A DNA stretch of 64,000 bases from Rhizopus arrhizus. Taxonomy: Eukaryota > Mucoromycota > Mucoromycetes > Mucorales > Rhizopodaceae. The stretch spans positions 496,001-560,000 of the forward strand of contig JAKZZE010000019.1 in NCBI GenBank assembly GCA_024220505.1. The letters are read 5' to 3'. Below are positions 13,990 to 25,357 of this stretch, in pieces. The position numbers and the translations under genes are program-made. The notes under the pieces were generated by a model. That model was not told the DNA's origin. It searched no databases and worked only from the letters and a program-made list of their open reading frames with translations. The first letter of the stretch is position 1; each line of letters opens with the position of its first letter.

Positions 13990-15530
13990 TTAATGCATAC
14001 CACAAGTCATTAAAGACATCAAAGTCTGCCAAAGACCACGATGATGTACTTGAGGCTCTTGTTTCGCTTGGTCATATAAGGGCGTTATATTGCCATGATT
14101 AGGTGAATCAGGCATCTTTTGGTAATCATTTTTAGTTGGTAACGGTGGAATAGCTAAACTATTATCGACGTTTAATTTGGGTTGAGAAGCATGTCGTTTC
14201 ACGGATTGATTTTCAGATCGACGCCCTTGTTCTCTTGCTTGTCTTCTACTTTCTCTAGTCTTTCATCATGTTATTAACTAAAAGGAAGGAGATATGATCT
14301 TTGTTTGACTTACTTCTGGTCCTTTGGAAAGTAACATCCAATCATAGACACCGTTGTCTGTTTCACCCAAACGAGCAAGTACTTTATTAAACAATTCTCT
14401 CAGGAAGCTATAATCAGGAGTTTCCTCAAATCCTAATTTACGTACATATTGTAAATAAATACCAAATTCCTCTACTCTCATGTTAGTAAATAATGAAAAA
14501 ATCAAATCTTATTTACTTGCCTGGGAATCCTTCACACAACTCTTTCACTGAAGTGCTCTGCTTCTTTTCACCGATTTTTTCATATTTTTGCTTATTTGTA
14601 GCAGCTTTCAAACCTTGCCAAGGTAAGGAGCCACGTAAAAAGTACATGAATACATGTCCTAATGATTCCAAATCATCCCGACGAGACTGTTCTCTTCCTA
14701 AATGGGTATTGATACTCATGTATCTAGCAGTTCCCGACAAACTCTTTCTTTCACGGTAAGGTATATGCTGCTTTGTCTTAGGATCACGATATAACTTGGC
14801 CATACCATAATCAATCATAAAGACCATATTAGCGTATTTGGTACCTGGTCTACCAATCAAAAAATTATCTGGTTTAATATCTCGATAAATCAAATTTCTT
14901 TCATGAACACTTTCTACTCTATTAATCTATTGCATCGTGTCACCATTTAAATTATTCCCAGCATTCATCATTATTATTATATTACCATCTGTTTGGCTAA
15001 CATGGCCACAGTCTTGATAGAGTGCTTTCTACCACACATGTCAAATAAATCTTCTAAGCTTGGACCAAGCAAATCAATCACTAATATATTATGTAATCCT
15101 TCTTGTCCAAAGTAATATGCACTCGGAACACCGGCTAATGATTCCGAACATAGATTAATACTACATTTTATGATATTCTGTATCTGTATTTACGTAAACC
15201 AGCAAGTACTTTGTAAGTTCTATATTCGTCTCTTAATTGGGGTGCATCCGATTTTCTAGGTTCAAATTTGATAGCGACTGATTGATTATTTAATAAATTA
15301 AGACCTAATATTGGATTAATTTATATATTAAATAAACAAAAGAAAGAAATAAGATAATAATAAAAAAAAAGAGTGTAAATGTAATGCATTATATATCTTT
15401 TATTTGTTTTTTTTTTCTTTATAAAACCTTCATACAATACACCAAAACTTCCTTCTCCAAGTTTCTTTCCAACTCTATAATGAACACCTACAATATTAGT
15501 GGATGATGAACCACTATTACTTTTATTCAT
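13990..15530 (-). CDS. casein kinase I family Ser/Thr kinase
   Basis: Six exons on the minus strand (15530-15428, 15304-15194, 15134-14986, 14926-14517, 14476-14314, 14259-13990), 401 aa. Kinase landmarks are complete: glycine loop [20 protein letters not shown] lysine, [14 protein letters not shown] catalytic loop, and IDYGMAK in place of DFG, as in CK1. The CK1-specific [18 protein letters not shown] and [19 protein letters not shown] segments are present. It is closest in style to fungal Cki1/Yck-type kinases. The tail of about 100 residues is basic then Pro/Gln-rich and ends [13 protein letters not shown]. It lacks a terminal Cys-Cys, though one Cys lies near the end. Intron 1 uses an unusual GTTTTA donor. 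CK1 kinases act constitutively on acid- or phosphate-primed substrates. Confidence 0.93.
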
Positions 15531-16071
15531 TTTTCTTGTATGAAGAGAAGAGAGAGAAGATTTCTATATAAAAGGAGAGAAGAGAAATAGAAAGAAGAAA
15601 AAAAAAAAAAAGAAAGAGAAAGGGGCTGAAAAAAAGGGGAAAAAAGTTTGAGAGAGAAGGTTTCCCTTTATTTTATTGGGCGCTTTCTTAAATGATTGTC
15701 AAAACAAGATTTACCTCCTGTTTTTTCTTGTATTTACAGATGAACACTGTGGAGAAAAAGGCTGGATCTGAGACTATTTCCTTTTTATTTTTACTATAAG
15801 ATATACAGTATTTTAATTTGGCTTATGATCTCATTCAAATCAAGTACTTCTCTATTACATAGGCACTTATCATAATGTATTTCCTAGCCATTTAACAATC
15901 AAATTTACTAAAGTACCTTTAACTGTAACAAAGATTTCTGTGCGAAAAAAAAAAAAAGACAGTGATCGTATTTATTGAATCACCGCCCTTGCTTGACATT
16001 TTTCAATGCAAAAAAAAAAGAAAAAAGAAAAGAAAAACAGTTAATTTCCTTTTTAAAAGACTAATCAAGCC
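15531..16071. promoter_or_regulatory. shared divergent upstream region of CK1 and UBR7-like genes
   Basis: 541 bp between the two start codons. It contains purine/pyrimidine-asymmetric tracts (A13 near 15600 and A13 near 15945) and no ORF. Being the only upstream DNA for both genes, it must hold both promoters, but I cannot point to specific elements. Confidence 0.5.
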
Positions 16072-17753
16072 ATGACACATTCAAATGACTCAATCCTTAC
16101 AGCACTCGACTATATCCAAAATCAAGAGCAACTCGAAAAAGAAGCTCGAGAAGCACTACCCGGAAAATTTGAAAAGTGCACTTTTCCCTTAGGCTACATT
16201 CGACAGCCACTTTATGCTTGCAAAACGTGTTCTCCCGATAACCCTGCAGGCATGTGCTATAGTTGCTCCATGACCTGTCACGCTGAACACGAACTACTTG
16301 AATTATTTCCTAAAAGACACTTTCGTTGCGACTGCGGACTGATTGACAAGTTTAATAATCATCCTTGTGCTTTAATGATTCCTGCGAAGAGAATTATAAA
16401 AGTGAATAATGAAAACAAATATGGTCATAACTTTCAAGGTCTTTATTGCAGGTACAGTGTGAAATATTGAAAGACAAATGTGTACTTATTTTCTTACGTA
16501 GATGTAATCAACCTTATGAACCAGAAAAAGAAGAAGGAACCATGTTTCAAGTATATAAAAAACCTAAAAGGTTTTCTATGCATGTCAACTTATATAAGTT
16601 CTTTTCTTAGTGTATTTTGTGCGAAGATTGGTTTCATGATCGTTGTATAGGAAACGTAAATAATTTTTTTTTATTGCTTCTAAAAGGGGACGCGTTCTGA
16701 TACGCGAACTTTTTTAATTAGATTCCCGAAAGCATCGAAGACTTTGATTGCTATGTTTGTAGAGATTGTACGAAAAAGTATCCATTTGTCATGAATGGAA
16801 AAGATAAAAGGTTTAGTTTTGGTTTATCAAAAGGAGATGAAATTATAAAAACTTGGGTTTTACCAAACAAGGTGATTGAATATAAAGAACCAATTGCTCA
16901 AACAAATGAAGATAGAGAATATGTTGACGTGATCGAAAAAGATAAAATGCCTCTGGATTCAGTCATCCAGACAAGTGAAGCTGTATCAGAGCAGAAGGGC
17001 AAAGAAGAAAACCTTGAGGAAAGCAAAGAGCCTACAAAACCAGTTATGCCTATAAAAGAGGCTGCAATAAAGGAAAATAAAAAGGATGTTAAAGAAGTTA
17101 AAGAATCTTTAGAATTAGTTATTCAAACAAATGAACATATATTAGAAGTCAAGGACGAAGATGTCAATATTACTGAAGCATCTGATGAAAATGATGATGG
17201 CATGATGATAGGAACTAAAAGAAAACTCGAAAATGAAGGTGGAGCAAATGCTGGAGTCAAAAAGTTGAAAGGGAGCGGCTGTAGTAATGGTAAGCACATA
17301 TAATAGCACAAGGAAACTTTCTAAATGTCTGACATTTTCCATAACAGTTGATGTGAATAGCTTATATGAACATGATCATATCGAAGTGTTTCTTCAAGAA
17401 GGCTGGAGGGAGGGTTTATGTAAATGTGAAAAGGTACCAAAAGCAATAATCATATTTTCAATGAATAATTAAACTTTTTTTTATAGTGCCTTCAAGAATA
17501 TAAAGACAACAAGATTGAATTTTTACTCAATGAGGAACAAACACATGAACCAGAAGAGGATGAAGATGCTGGTAGATCGTTAATGGAAATAGGCATGGAA
17601 CAGCTTCAACGTATAGACAGAGTACAAGTCCTTGAGAGTTTAATGGCATACAAAGATTTAGCAAGTGACTTGAAGAATTATTTCGCGTCTTTTAAAGATA
17701 CTGGAAAAATAGTAACTAAAGAAGATATTGATGAGTTTTTTACTGTAAATTAG
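16072..17753 (+). CDS. UBR-box and PHD-like protein, UBR7/Mlo2 family
   Basis: Six exons (16072-16451, 16502-16550, 16611-16655, 16722-17289, 17348-17433, 17487-17753), 464 aa. The N-terminal UBR box is Cys/His-rich (YACKTCSPDNPAGMCYSC, then CHAEHELLEL, RHFRCDCG). A PHD-like module built from three small exons follows (CNQPYEP, CILCEDWFHDRCIGN, DCYVCRDC). Next is a long acidic linker, then a conserved C-terminal helical domain (GWREGLCKCEKCLQEYKD and ESLMAYKDLASDLKNYF). This order matches the UBR7 family of putative E3 ubiquitin ligases, known as Mlo2 in fission yeast. Human UBR7 has been linked to histone H2B ubiquitination; whether that holds here is inference. The PHD is unreadable without splicing three introns. 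Confidence 0.92.
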
Positions 17754-18120
17754 ATAATACACTAAAATGATGAAGTATTAATTGTTATTTGTAGGCAAAA
17801 AAACGAGAAAGAGAATAAACAGAAAAACAAATTATTCGCCTTATACATAGTTTGAACTAGTTAACTTGATATATATTTTGAATTCATGTTTTTCTTATTA
17901 AAAATTTACTTCTACCCCCTTTTTTTCTTTACTTTTCTTTTTCTTTTTTAGTAGTATATACCTAGCCAAGAGCATCTTGCTAGATACACTGTCATAGCAG
18001 AAGTTTTAAATTGCTTGATTTTAGGAATGCGCTGATTTTACTTTTTTTTTGACGGAGTTTTATATTTCCACAAACAGAAACATGTCCCTTCAATTTGACA
18101 AGGACTTTTTTTCATATAAA
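17754..18120. other. intergenic region before COQ3
   Basis: No gene seen. A pyrimidine-rich stretch at about 17917-17950 is a plausible transcription start environment. The frame of COQ3 is open upstream to 18049, but those residues do not look like a presequence. Confidence 0.5.
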
Positions 18121-19031
18121 ATGTTGAGACATTTATTAACACATAAAACAACATGCTTCAGAACGACCGGTAGACTTTTACATACAGGACCTAAATTTTC
18201 AACAATTGATAAAGCTGAAGTACAAAAATTCAGTGACAAGGCAGCTGAATGGTGGGATCCTTCTGGCGAATTTTCAATGCTGCAATTATTGAACGCACCT
18301 CGGGTGTCTTATATAAGAGATCAGCTGGCAAGCACAGAAGAAGCTAAACATGGGAAACCATTTGAAGGAAAAAGGATGTTAGATATTGGCTGCGGTGGTG
18401 GTTTATTATCAGAAGCACTCGTGCGACTCGGTGGGAATGTTATAGGGGCTGATGCATCCTATGATAATATACAAATGGCAAAAGTACATGCGAGACAAGA
18501 TCCTAGTCTGTGGCAAGGACCAGGCAAGATTGAATACCGTAATACAACAGCAGGTAAAAATAGTGGAAAGATAAAAAGAAAAAGGGTTCTGATTTTTTGT
18601 AAAAAGAGGAGCTTTTGGCAAATAAAGAAAGTTTTGATGTTGTATTGGCCATGGAAATCATTGAACACGTTAACCAACCACTTGAATTCTTACGTACTTG
18701 TGCCAATTTGACGCGGCCCGGTGGAGATCTGTTTTTATCAACCATGTCACGAACGCCAGCAGCTTATTTTTTAACTGTATTTTTGGCAGAGAAAGTATTA
18801 GGTTTGGTTCATGATGGAACGCATGATTGGAGCAAATATATAAAGACAAGCGAAATGCGTAATGCTATTGAATCTTTTGGAAATGAATGGTCAGTGAAGG
18901 ATGTAAGAGGGATATCTTGGGATCCATTGAGTCGAAAATGGAAATTAGCAAATCGTAATGGACTAGTGGGAATAGGTGGATTGGAATCATTGGAAGTCAA
19001 TTATATCATGCGAGCATCCAGAAAGAAATAA
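18121..19031 (+). CDS. COQ3: ubiquinone biosynthesis O-methyltransferase (mitochondrial)
   Basis: Two exons, 18121-18553 and 18607-19031, give 285 aa. I chose ATG 18121 because it yields a classic presequence (MLRHLLTHKTTCFRTTGRLL); in-frame ATGs at 18049 and 18082 would add non-basic residues. The SAM-binding fold shows motif I (MLDIGCGGGLLSEALVRLG), VIGADAS after it, FDVVLAMEIIEHV and LTRPGGDLFLSTMSRT. KFSDKAAEWWDPSGEF at the start is characteristic of UbiG/Coq3. The enzyme performs both O-methylations of the ubiquinone head group in the mitochondrial matrix, within the CoQ synthome. Its stop codon lies 8 bp from the convergent CaM kinase stop codon. Confidence 0.94.
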
Positions 19032-19039
19032 AAGCTTTA

Positions 19040-20537
19040 TTAAACAGTGATTGGATTTTGTTGCTGTTCTCGTATTTCTGAATTGTTATTTTTTAGTCTA
19101 TTTAGTGCTCTGATGGCATCTACTGCACTTCTTAGTTTTCTTCTTGGATTAAAGTTTTCACGAACTGTCTCGAGGATATCAATATCTTGAATATCTTTAC
19201 TTGTCATCCAAGTATGACTTAACGCTTCTGAGGCTGTCATTCTAGTCTTGTCATCTAGTATCAAGATTTTCCTTATAAAATCTTTTGCTACAGAGATTAT
19301 TACTGTTATTATTATAATAATCTGATAGAGTACTGCTTACCATCTTCAGATATGTTTTTCCAATATCTTTCATGAAAATCATACCTTGCATGCTGAATTT
19401 CATAAATAAGCTCCACCTCATCTTCAGATCTAAACGGCATATAACCACATAATCTATTATAAACAATTAGTAAAACACATATTAAGTAATAGTAGCAATA
19501 AAAAAAGTAAGGCTTTATACAAAGTGTAAGTAATGACGCTATGTTCTTGAGTTAGATTAAAAATGACTGTTTGTTTGTTTATCGTCCTTACCCTACTGCC
19601 CACATATCAATTGGTGTTCCATAGTCTTTTTGGCTTAGTACTTCAGGTGCTTTTAACTTGAAATTAACAATAAAGTTGCCATTAAAATATTACAAATTTA
19701 CCAACATAACCAGGTGAACCGCAAATGTTATCTAGTGAAGCATTATTGGTAGATTTACTCTTTGCGATTCTAACCAAATGTTCATTATTTATGTTACATA
19801 TTATCAGCAAGTTTACTGTTACCCAAAATCGCAAATAACTAAATCTGCATCAGAATCAGGCGTTTTAAATAACAAATTCTCGGGTTTCATGTCTAAACAA
19901 ACGAATTATTATTCACATAATATAAAATACAATAGCAAACCTCTGTGTATAATATTATGTGAATGTAAATACTCTAATCCTTGTAATATTGAACGTATAA
20001 TAACAACTGCATCCTTCTCTGAAAATTTTCCTCTTTCAAATAGTCGCTCAAATAGTTCTCCTCCTGTTGCTCTATAAAACACAGTCAATTGAGAACAGTG
20101 GGTTGTTTTAACGAATTTACAGCTCAAAAACGAGATAAAACTTATCTCTAAAACTTAAATATTGGCATATGTAGTACAGCTTGTGATCCGTTTGCTTACC
20201 TAGACTCAAAATAATCATAAAATCCAATGACATTTGGATGGTTCAAGCCTTTCAATAAACTGATTTCATCTTGGACCATTGTATCATAATCTTTTACATG
20301 ACGCTTTGGTATAATCTTTACTGCTACCTCTTTTCCATCCTTAATTCTTATTGCTTTCTTTACTGACGCAAATGCACCACTTCCTATGTTACATATATTA
20401 ACAGACCCAATTATGTATAAAACAATCAAGTTATTACCGAGAACTTCAGAGAAAGTATAATGCTTTTTCTTTTCATATGAATCTGGTTGATATATACCCT
20501 TATGAACTATAGCATCAAGTGTCTTGAAAAACCCCAT
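19040..20537 (-). CDS. calcium/calmodulin-dependent protein kinase, CaMKI-like
   Basis: Nine exons, 329 aa: 20537-20438, 20383-20200, 20071-19941, 19892-19823, 19769-19702, 19649-19592, 19538-19521 (18 nt), 19453-19341 and 19287-19040. Landmarks: [11 protein letters not shown] loop, [75 protein letters not shown]. The C-terminal [20 protein letters not shown] matches a CaMKI autoinhibitory and calmodulin-binding segment. The activation loop reads [12 protein letters not shown], so the residue at the usual CaMKK-phosphorylated Thr is Asn. Family role: Ca2+/CaM-activated cytosolic Ser/Thr kinase. It is divergent from VPS37, with 152 bp between start codons. Confidence 0.92.
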
Positions 20538-20689
20538 TGAAAAATAAAGTAAATACAGAAAAAGAGAAAGAAAGGGGTAAATGGATAAGAAAGAAATAGA
20601 TCAAAAAACAAACTAATGGAGTTTAAATGGAGTAACTCCATAATCGATAACAGCCAATCAATCTCTTTTTCTTTTCTCTCGCAAATAGT
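20538..20689. promoter_or_regulatory. compact bidirectional promoter (CaM kinase / VPS37)
   Basis: Only 152 bp separate the divergent start codons at 20537 and 20690. The interval includes GGAGTTTAAATGGAGTAACTCC around 20618-20639, with a short GGAGTTT/AACTCC inverted similarity. Sharing of regulation is inferred from spacing alone. Confidence 0.55.
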
Positions 20690-21857
20690 ATGGCACAAGA
20701 CGTGTAAGCATAACAAATGTATGTCCCAGTAATAATTAACATCAATTGAAATAGAAAAACTCAACAAGTAAATTCATTATTTGCACATAATCCCACAACG
20801 ACTACAGCAGTAGAAAATCAACTTTATGAACTACAATTGAGCGAAAAAGACAAAACTTCATTGCTAATCAATTTGCCACCTCAGTTCCCTGAAGAACCAC
20901 CAGTGATTACTTTTTCACCTACTCACATGAGGCATCCACTATTGGAGACTGATGTAGTCCTGCATGACTCTTTGCTTAACTGGAAACCGCAGCAATCTAT
21001 TTTGGGTCTAGTCGTAAAAGAGATTTATCATGAATTTATTACGAGGCCACCTGTAAAAAAGGCAGTAAATGAGGCAGCAAGAACAGAAGAAGGGTAAATA
21101 GTAGAACCCGTACTATGCAATAATATTAATCAGCTTAGAGAGAATAGATATGGCTATCGTCCTCCTCCACCTATTCCTGCAGCTTCAAATCCAGAACATG
21201 CTGCAGTTGTAAAATTAAGGTACTGTAATAAGGGATGTGTATGTGTACATTGATGATTTCTTATTCTATTATAGTCAAGAAGAGGTAGAAGAATTACTTT
21301 ATAATGAAACTGCATTTGATCTATACTTTCAGAATATGGAAAGGGTTAAAAACTTGAAAGCTTTTCAAGAAGAATTGAGAAACGGAAATGAGATCCTTGC
21401 ACGTAAGTTATAATAGGCTCAGAAAAAAAAAAGGGAGGGAATCTTATTGGTATATAGACAAGAATTTAAGTAGAGAAGATCAGTTGACAAAACTAAGAGG
21501 AGAGATTACTTATTTAGATGAGAAATATAAAGCAGATAAATTAGAATTTGATGCAAAAGAAAAATTACAACAGGAAGCATTCAATGTAAATATTTAATGG
21601 GTTGTTATATGTATTTCCAGTAACGGTTCTTCCTTTGACAGAGATTTTCTTCGGCAACTGTATTAACACGGCTCAAGGCAAGTGTGTATGAATCAGATGA
21701 ATTATCAGAATCTGTAGCACAAAGCTTTTTAGATGGCAATTTAAATAATGAAAGCTTTGTGAAGCAGTTTAGAGAATTTAGAAAAGTATACCATTTAAGA
21801 GCAAGTAAATTGGAAAAGGCTCAAAAAGATAACTTGTTTGTTCCTTCTTATAATTAA
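20690..21857 (+). CDS. VPS37: ESCRT-I subunit VPS37 (Mod(r) domain)
   Basis: The first coding exon is only 14 nt (20690-20703, MAQD+2 nt); exon 2 starts at 20755. The N-terminal half is UEV-like: LINLPPQFPEEPPVITFSP and HPLLETD..LLNWKPQQSILGLVVKEI. A Pro-rich linker (YGYRPPPPIPAAS) follows. The Mod(r) coiled-coil domain has EEVEELLYNETAFDLYFQN, then SREDQLTKLRGEITYLDEKY and DGNLNNESFVKQFREFRK. This layout matches VPS37A-type proteins, which link ESCRT-I to endosomal cargo sorting. The exon 2/3 boundary near 21065-21140 is ambiguous: donor GTAAAT at about 21066 with acceptor CAG or TTAG near 21136 keeps frame. Later exons join cleanly, and the C-terminus ends KDNLFVPSYN. Confidence 0.88.
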
Positions 21858-22164
21858 ACGTTGGACAATAAAGAGTGAGCGCATTATATCAACCAAAGTA
21901 CGTCAGATTGTTCTAGCTAACTTTATATGCCTTAATACTGATTGCTTTATGATGAAATATTTTATGTGCTTCATCATTAAAATTCTTGCCTGAGACTGAC
22001 ATAGGGCTATCCAAATCTTCACTGTTAATGACGCTATATGGAAAACAATAGTACTCTTCAATTGAAGCAAGTCCTAAACTTTTTTTTTTATTGACTTGTG
22101 TTTTCTTTTCTGTTAATAAAAAGCAGTGATATATACTTTTTTCCTGATATATCGACATATTTAC
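21858..22164. other. convergent intergenic region VPS37/BAP31
   Basis: 3' flanks of two convergent genes. An 81-codon minus-strand ORF lies here (21913-22158) but has no support as an exon, so I do not annotate it as a gene. Confidence 0.5.
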
Positions 22165-23211
22165 TTAAATATCTTTTTTAGTTTCACCTGCATTTACGCT
22201 ACTTTCCAACTTGTTATATTCAGTAGCCAATCGATCAAACTCCTTTTGTTGTTGATCAGCCTGCTTTTTCAAGGTCTCATAATCCAAGTTTTGACGCTTT
22301 AATTCCTTGATCTGAACACTCAATGCCTCTACTTGTTTCTTGTAGTCATCTTCCATATCGATTAAATGTTGCTGTCCTTTGGTTACTTCAGCAGTCTATG
22401 GATACTTTCAATACAACTTCAATAACCTTTTTTCACTCTACTCACCAGAGATTTAGCATTTTTCAATTCTTCTTCACGCTTTACTAACTCTAAAACAAGT
22501 GCACTTGTTCTTTCCAAGATCCTATACAAAAACATGTCAATTTCCTATATTTAAGGTGTATCTTGTTCTTACACAGAGAGGAAAAGAGTAAACCCAGTGA
22601 GATATAAGTTTCTTTGAGTATAGAACTTCTTTGCCTTGAAACTGGTCTCATAGCCATAATCGTGATGATGCTGTTGTCGTTCTGCTTCATTCTCAGCACT
22701 CATACGTTGAAGACGATTTATTGTGTCTGTAAATTGGGTTATAGAGCAAGTGTATATTTTACAGTTGACAATACATACCAAAGAATAAAATGAAAATAAA
22801 GCTTTTATAATAAAATATAAACACTAGTTAGCGCGTAAATATAATATTTCTACTTTTTTTTCTTTCTTACCCGAAAACAATCTTGAAAATATACATGGCT
22901 TTAGCCATCTATTAAAAGAAAAGAATGAATAATTACTGCAGATATTCCAAACTCCTTTTTGCGTTTTACCTGTGGAGACTTTAAAGCAAACGTGAGCATA
23001 GCATGACGCCAGCGCGAAGGTAAAGGTAACTACACGAAAAGAGAGATTTAGGACAAATCAATTTAAAAAAGATGACTAAAAGAATCTACAACAAGAAGAC
23101 CAAAAAGGACCATCTATAAAAGATGTTTAGAAAAAGAGAGGCATCATAAAGAAAAAGATAATATACCTCAGCAACCAATATACCAAATGTCAGTGTATAG
23201 TAGATTGTCAT
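22165..23211 (-). CDS. BAP31/Yet-family ER membrane protein
   Basis: Multi-exon gene starting at 23211 (MTIYYTLTFGILVAE). Next comes LPLPSRWRHAMLTFALKSPQ, the exon MAKAMYIFKIVF, and a 23-nt microexon at 22801-22779 (FIFILFF). The rest follows with introns to 22165, about 208 aa. Three hydrophobic segments are followed by a long cytosolic coiled coil (QVEALSVQIKELKRQNLDYE). LPLPSRWR after TM1 and D(T)INR after TM2 are family hallmarks. The protein ends KKDI, a canonical dilysine KKXX ER-retrieval signal. Family role: ER chaperone/export and quality control of membrane proteins, and ER-organelle contact. It is transcribed toward VPS37. Confidence 0.92.
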
Positions 23212-23463
23212 TCTACAAACAAATAAAAGTTTAGAAAAGAAAAGAAAAAAAAAAAAAGAAAAAAATAGGTACACCTTTTTAGACAAGTAGCGGCATTACA
23301 TAATCATGTAATTTGTCATGTACTGATTTGCTAATACTAATAATCAATTTTCTGGTATAGTTTGTACTCTTTTATATGGTTGTATATGCGCTTAATCCGA
23401 CATCAAATTATAAGTAAAAAGGAAAATAATAATGGTTTTTTTTTATTATCATTAGTACACTAC

Positions 23464-25357
23464 TTATATTTGAAGTGAAATTAATCCATTGTTGGTCATA
23501 GCTGGTAGTGTATCAAATATTTCTGTTGATGTCTTTTCTTCTTCTTCTTCTTCTTCTTCTTCTTCTTCTTCTTTCACTGTAATTTTCTTGACATTTGGGG
23601 CAATGGTTTGTTTCTTTGATGAATCAAGCCATCTAGGTCTTACTTCAAATACGACTATTTTTCCTTGTAACATGTGTGCTGTAATATGACAGTGGACTGC
23701 CCATACACCAGGATTATCCTATGTTCAAAAAACATCAGTAATGCTAAAAAAAAAGTAGTAGAAATAAACTCACAGTAAAAATTCTAACTTTTGTCCAACC
23801 ACAAGGAACAGCGCCATCTTCCGGAGTAGGATATTGCATTGAGACATCTTTTAATAAAGGGTTCTTGTACGTTCTGATATTCTGATGCTCATGATGATTA
23901 TAATCACCACTACCTTCAGCTAACAGATAATGAGAATAACCATGTGTGTGCCAAGGATGTGCAACGCAGATACCAGAGGCAAGCTTCATGTTTTGAAAGA
24001 CAATGTCTACAATTTCACCTGTGGGCATAGGATAGGTTTGATGCTTGACCGAGAAGCCGTCGAGAGGACTGAGTTTACCAACATCTGGGTCCTTTCTAAT
24101 TTGATCCAAGAGAGACATGGTATCAGTACCCCATTCTTGATGGATGCGACCATTGTTTTTGAATCGTGTAGTGTTGTCTGGCATAACGGTCTGAACCATA
24201 GAGAGCTTGATTGTACGTGCAGGAGGGGACGATAAAATATGAGGTGGATGTGGAAAAGCCGGCTTCAAATTATGCAAGACCCAGCCATTAGCATCAGTGT
24301 TTCTAAAAGGAGGAAGAGAAGCTGGATTTCGTCGTATTCTGGTCCTGACAAAAGAACGGCTAGTTGTATCATCAGGGACATAGCGAATGTAGCCATAACC
24401 GTTAGGCGTGTATCCGGTTGCCGCTGGGTTTATCCATGCAAAATGAGTAGAAATAGGGAAAACGGTGCCAGGTGTATAATTGCCGGTTCGAATTAAAACA
24501 GAGCTTCTTTGCCCAGGTATAAGCTCAAGATGCTCGATCGGGTAGGGCTTGACGTATTCTCCATCAATTTCTGTCAAAGTCATGTTATGACCTGGGATAT
24601 TTATACTAAGCATACGGAACGTGAGGCCTCCAATAAATCGTAAACGATAGACTTTGTTGGGCTTGACATCAAGAATTGTAAATCCAGCACAGTTTTTATC
24701 AGCAGAAACATCATTATATACAGATTTTCCGTTGAGAAGTAAACTATCTGGACCACCATCACCGGCAAAGTTAGGTGAAAGATAATAATCTCTTCTGTCA
24801 TACATTGATTGATGCCACCATTCAGTATATTGAAGAATATGTTCACCATGATATCCGTAAGGACCATCGCGAATCAGTGTGTTGTCCACTATCTCACTTT
24901 CTGCCTTTAGAAGTGCCTCTTCGCTTTCATAGACAATGAAAGGACCTTGAACAGTATCGTCTTCAACACCAACGTGAGCATGATACAGGAAGCTGCCTAC
25001 TTGATGTCTGATTTGGAACTGATGAAAAAATTTGGCACCAGGAGCAATAGCGATTTGAGTAATACCAGGGACACCATCTGCATGGTTTGTTCCCATTTGA
25101 AGAATACCATGGAAATGAATACTTGTAGTGACATTATTTTCAGCGCCATTTCTGACCACGACTTGGACAATATCATCCTTGACAACACGAATGGTAGGAC
25201 TTGGAAATTGGCCGTTTATAGTAACCACCGCATAGGATTCATTGTAACAGTCAGGATTCAGTAAAGATCTTTGGATAGTGAATTCAAATCTTCTTGTTTT
25301 AGCCAAGACACAGTGAATGATACTAATCAAGAGTAGAGCTCTTAATAATGCCCACAT
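23464..25357 (-). CDS. secreted multicopper oxidase (laccase / ascorbate-oxidase type)
   Basis: Two exons, 25357-23774 and 23718-23464, give 612 aa. A signal peptide precedes the mature protein (MWALLRALLLISIIHCVLA). All four copper motifs are present: IHFHGILQ, FLYHAHVG, HPWHTHGYSH and, in exon 2, AVHCHITAHMLQGK with a Met at the axial T1 position. Several Asn-X-Ser/Thr sites fit secretion. Family reaction: four-electron reduction of O2 to water coupled to oxidation of phenols, ascorbate-like compounds or Fe(II); the substrate is not readable from sequence. The intron sits just before the last copper motif, so an unspliced model would lose T1/T3 ligands. The C-terminal extension carries a run of 12 Glu and no transmembrane anchor, unlike Fet3. 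Confidence 0.92.
23535..23573. repeat. TTC/CTT trinucleotide microsatellite (poly-Glu coding)
   Basis: About 12 tandem triplets that read as GAA/GAG on the minus strand. They encode an uninterrupted Glu run in the C-terminal tail of the multicopper oxidase. Confidence 0.9.

Noticed and set aside
21913..22158. 81-codon minus-strand ORF 3' of BAP31
   Set aside because: No start context, promoter or splice link. BAP31 already ends with a functional-looking KKDI signal.
24239..25264. Plus-strand ORFs across the multicopper oxidase
   Set aside because: They are shadows of the strongly coding minus strand.
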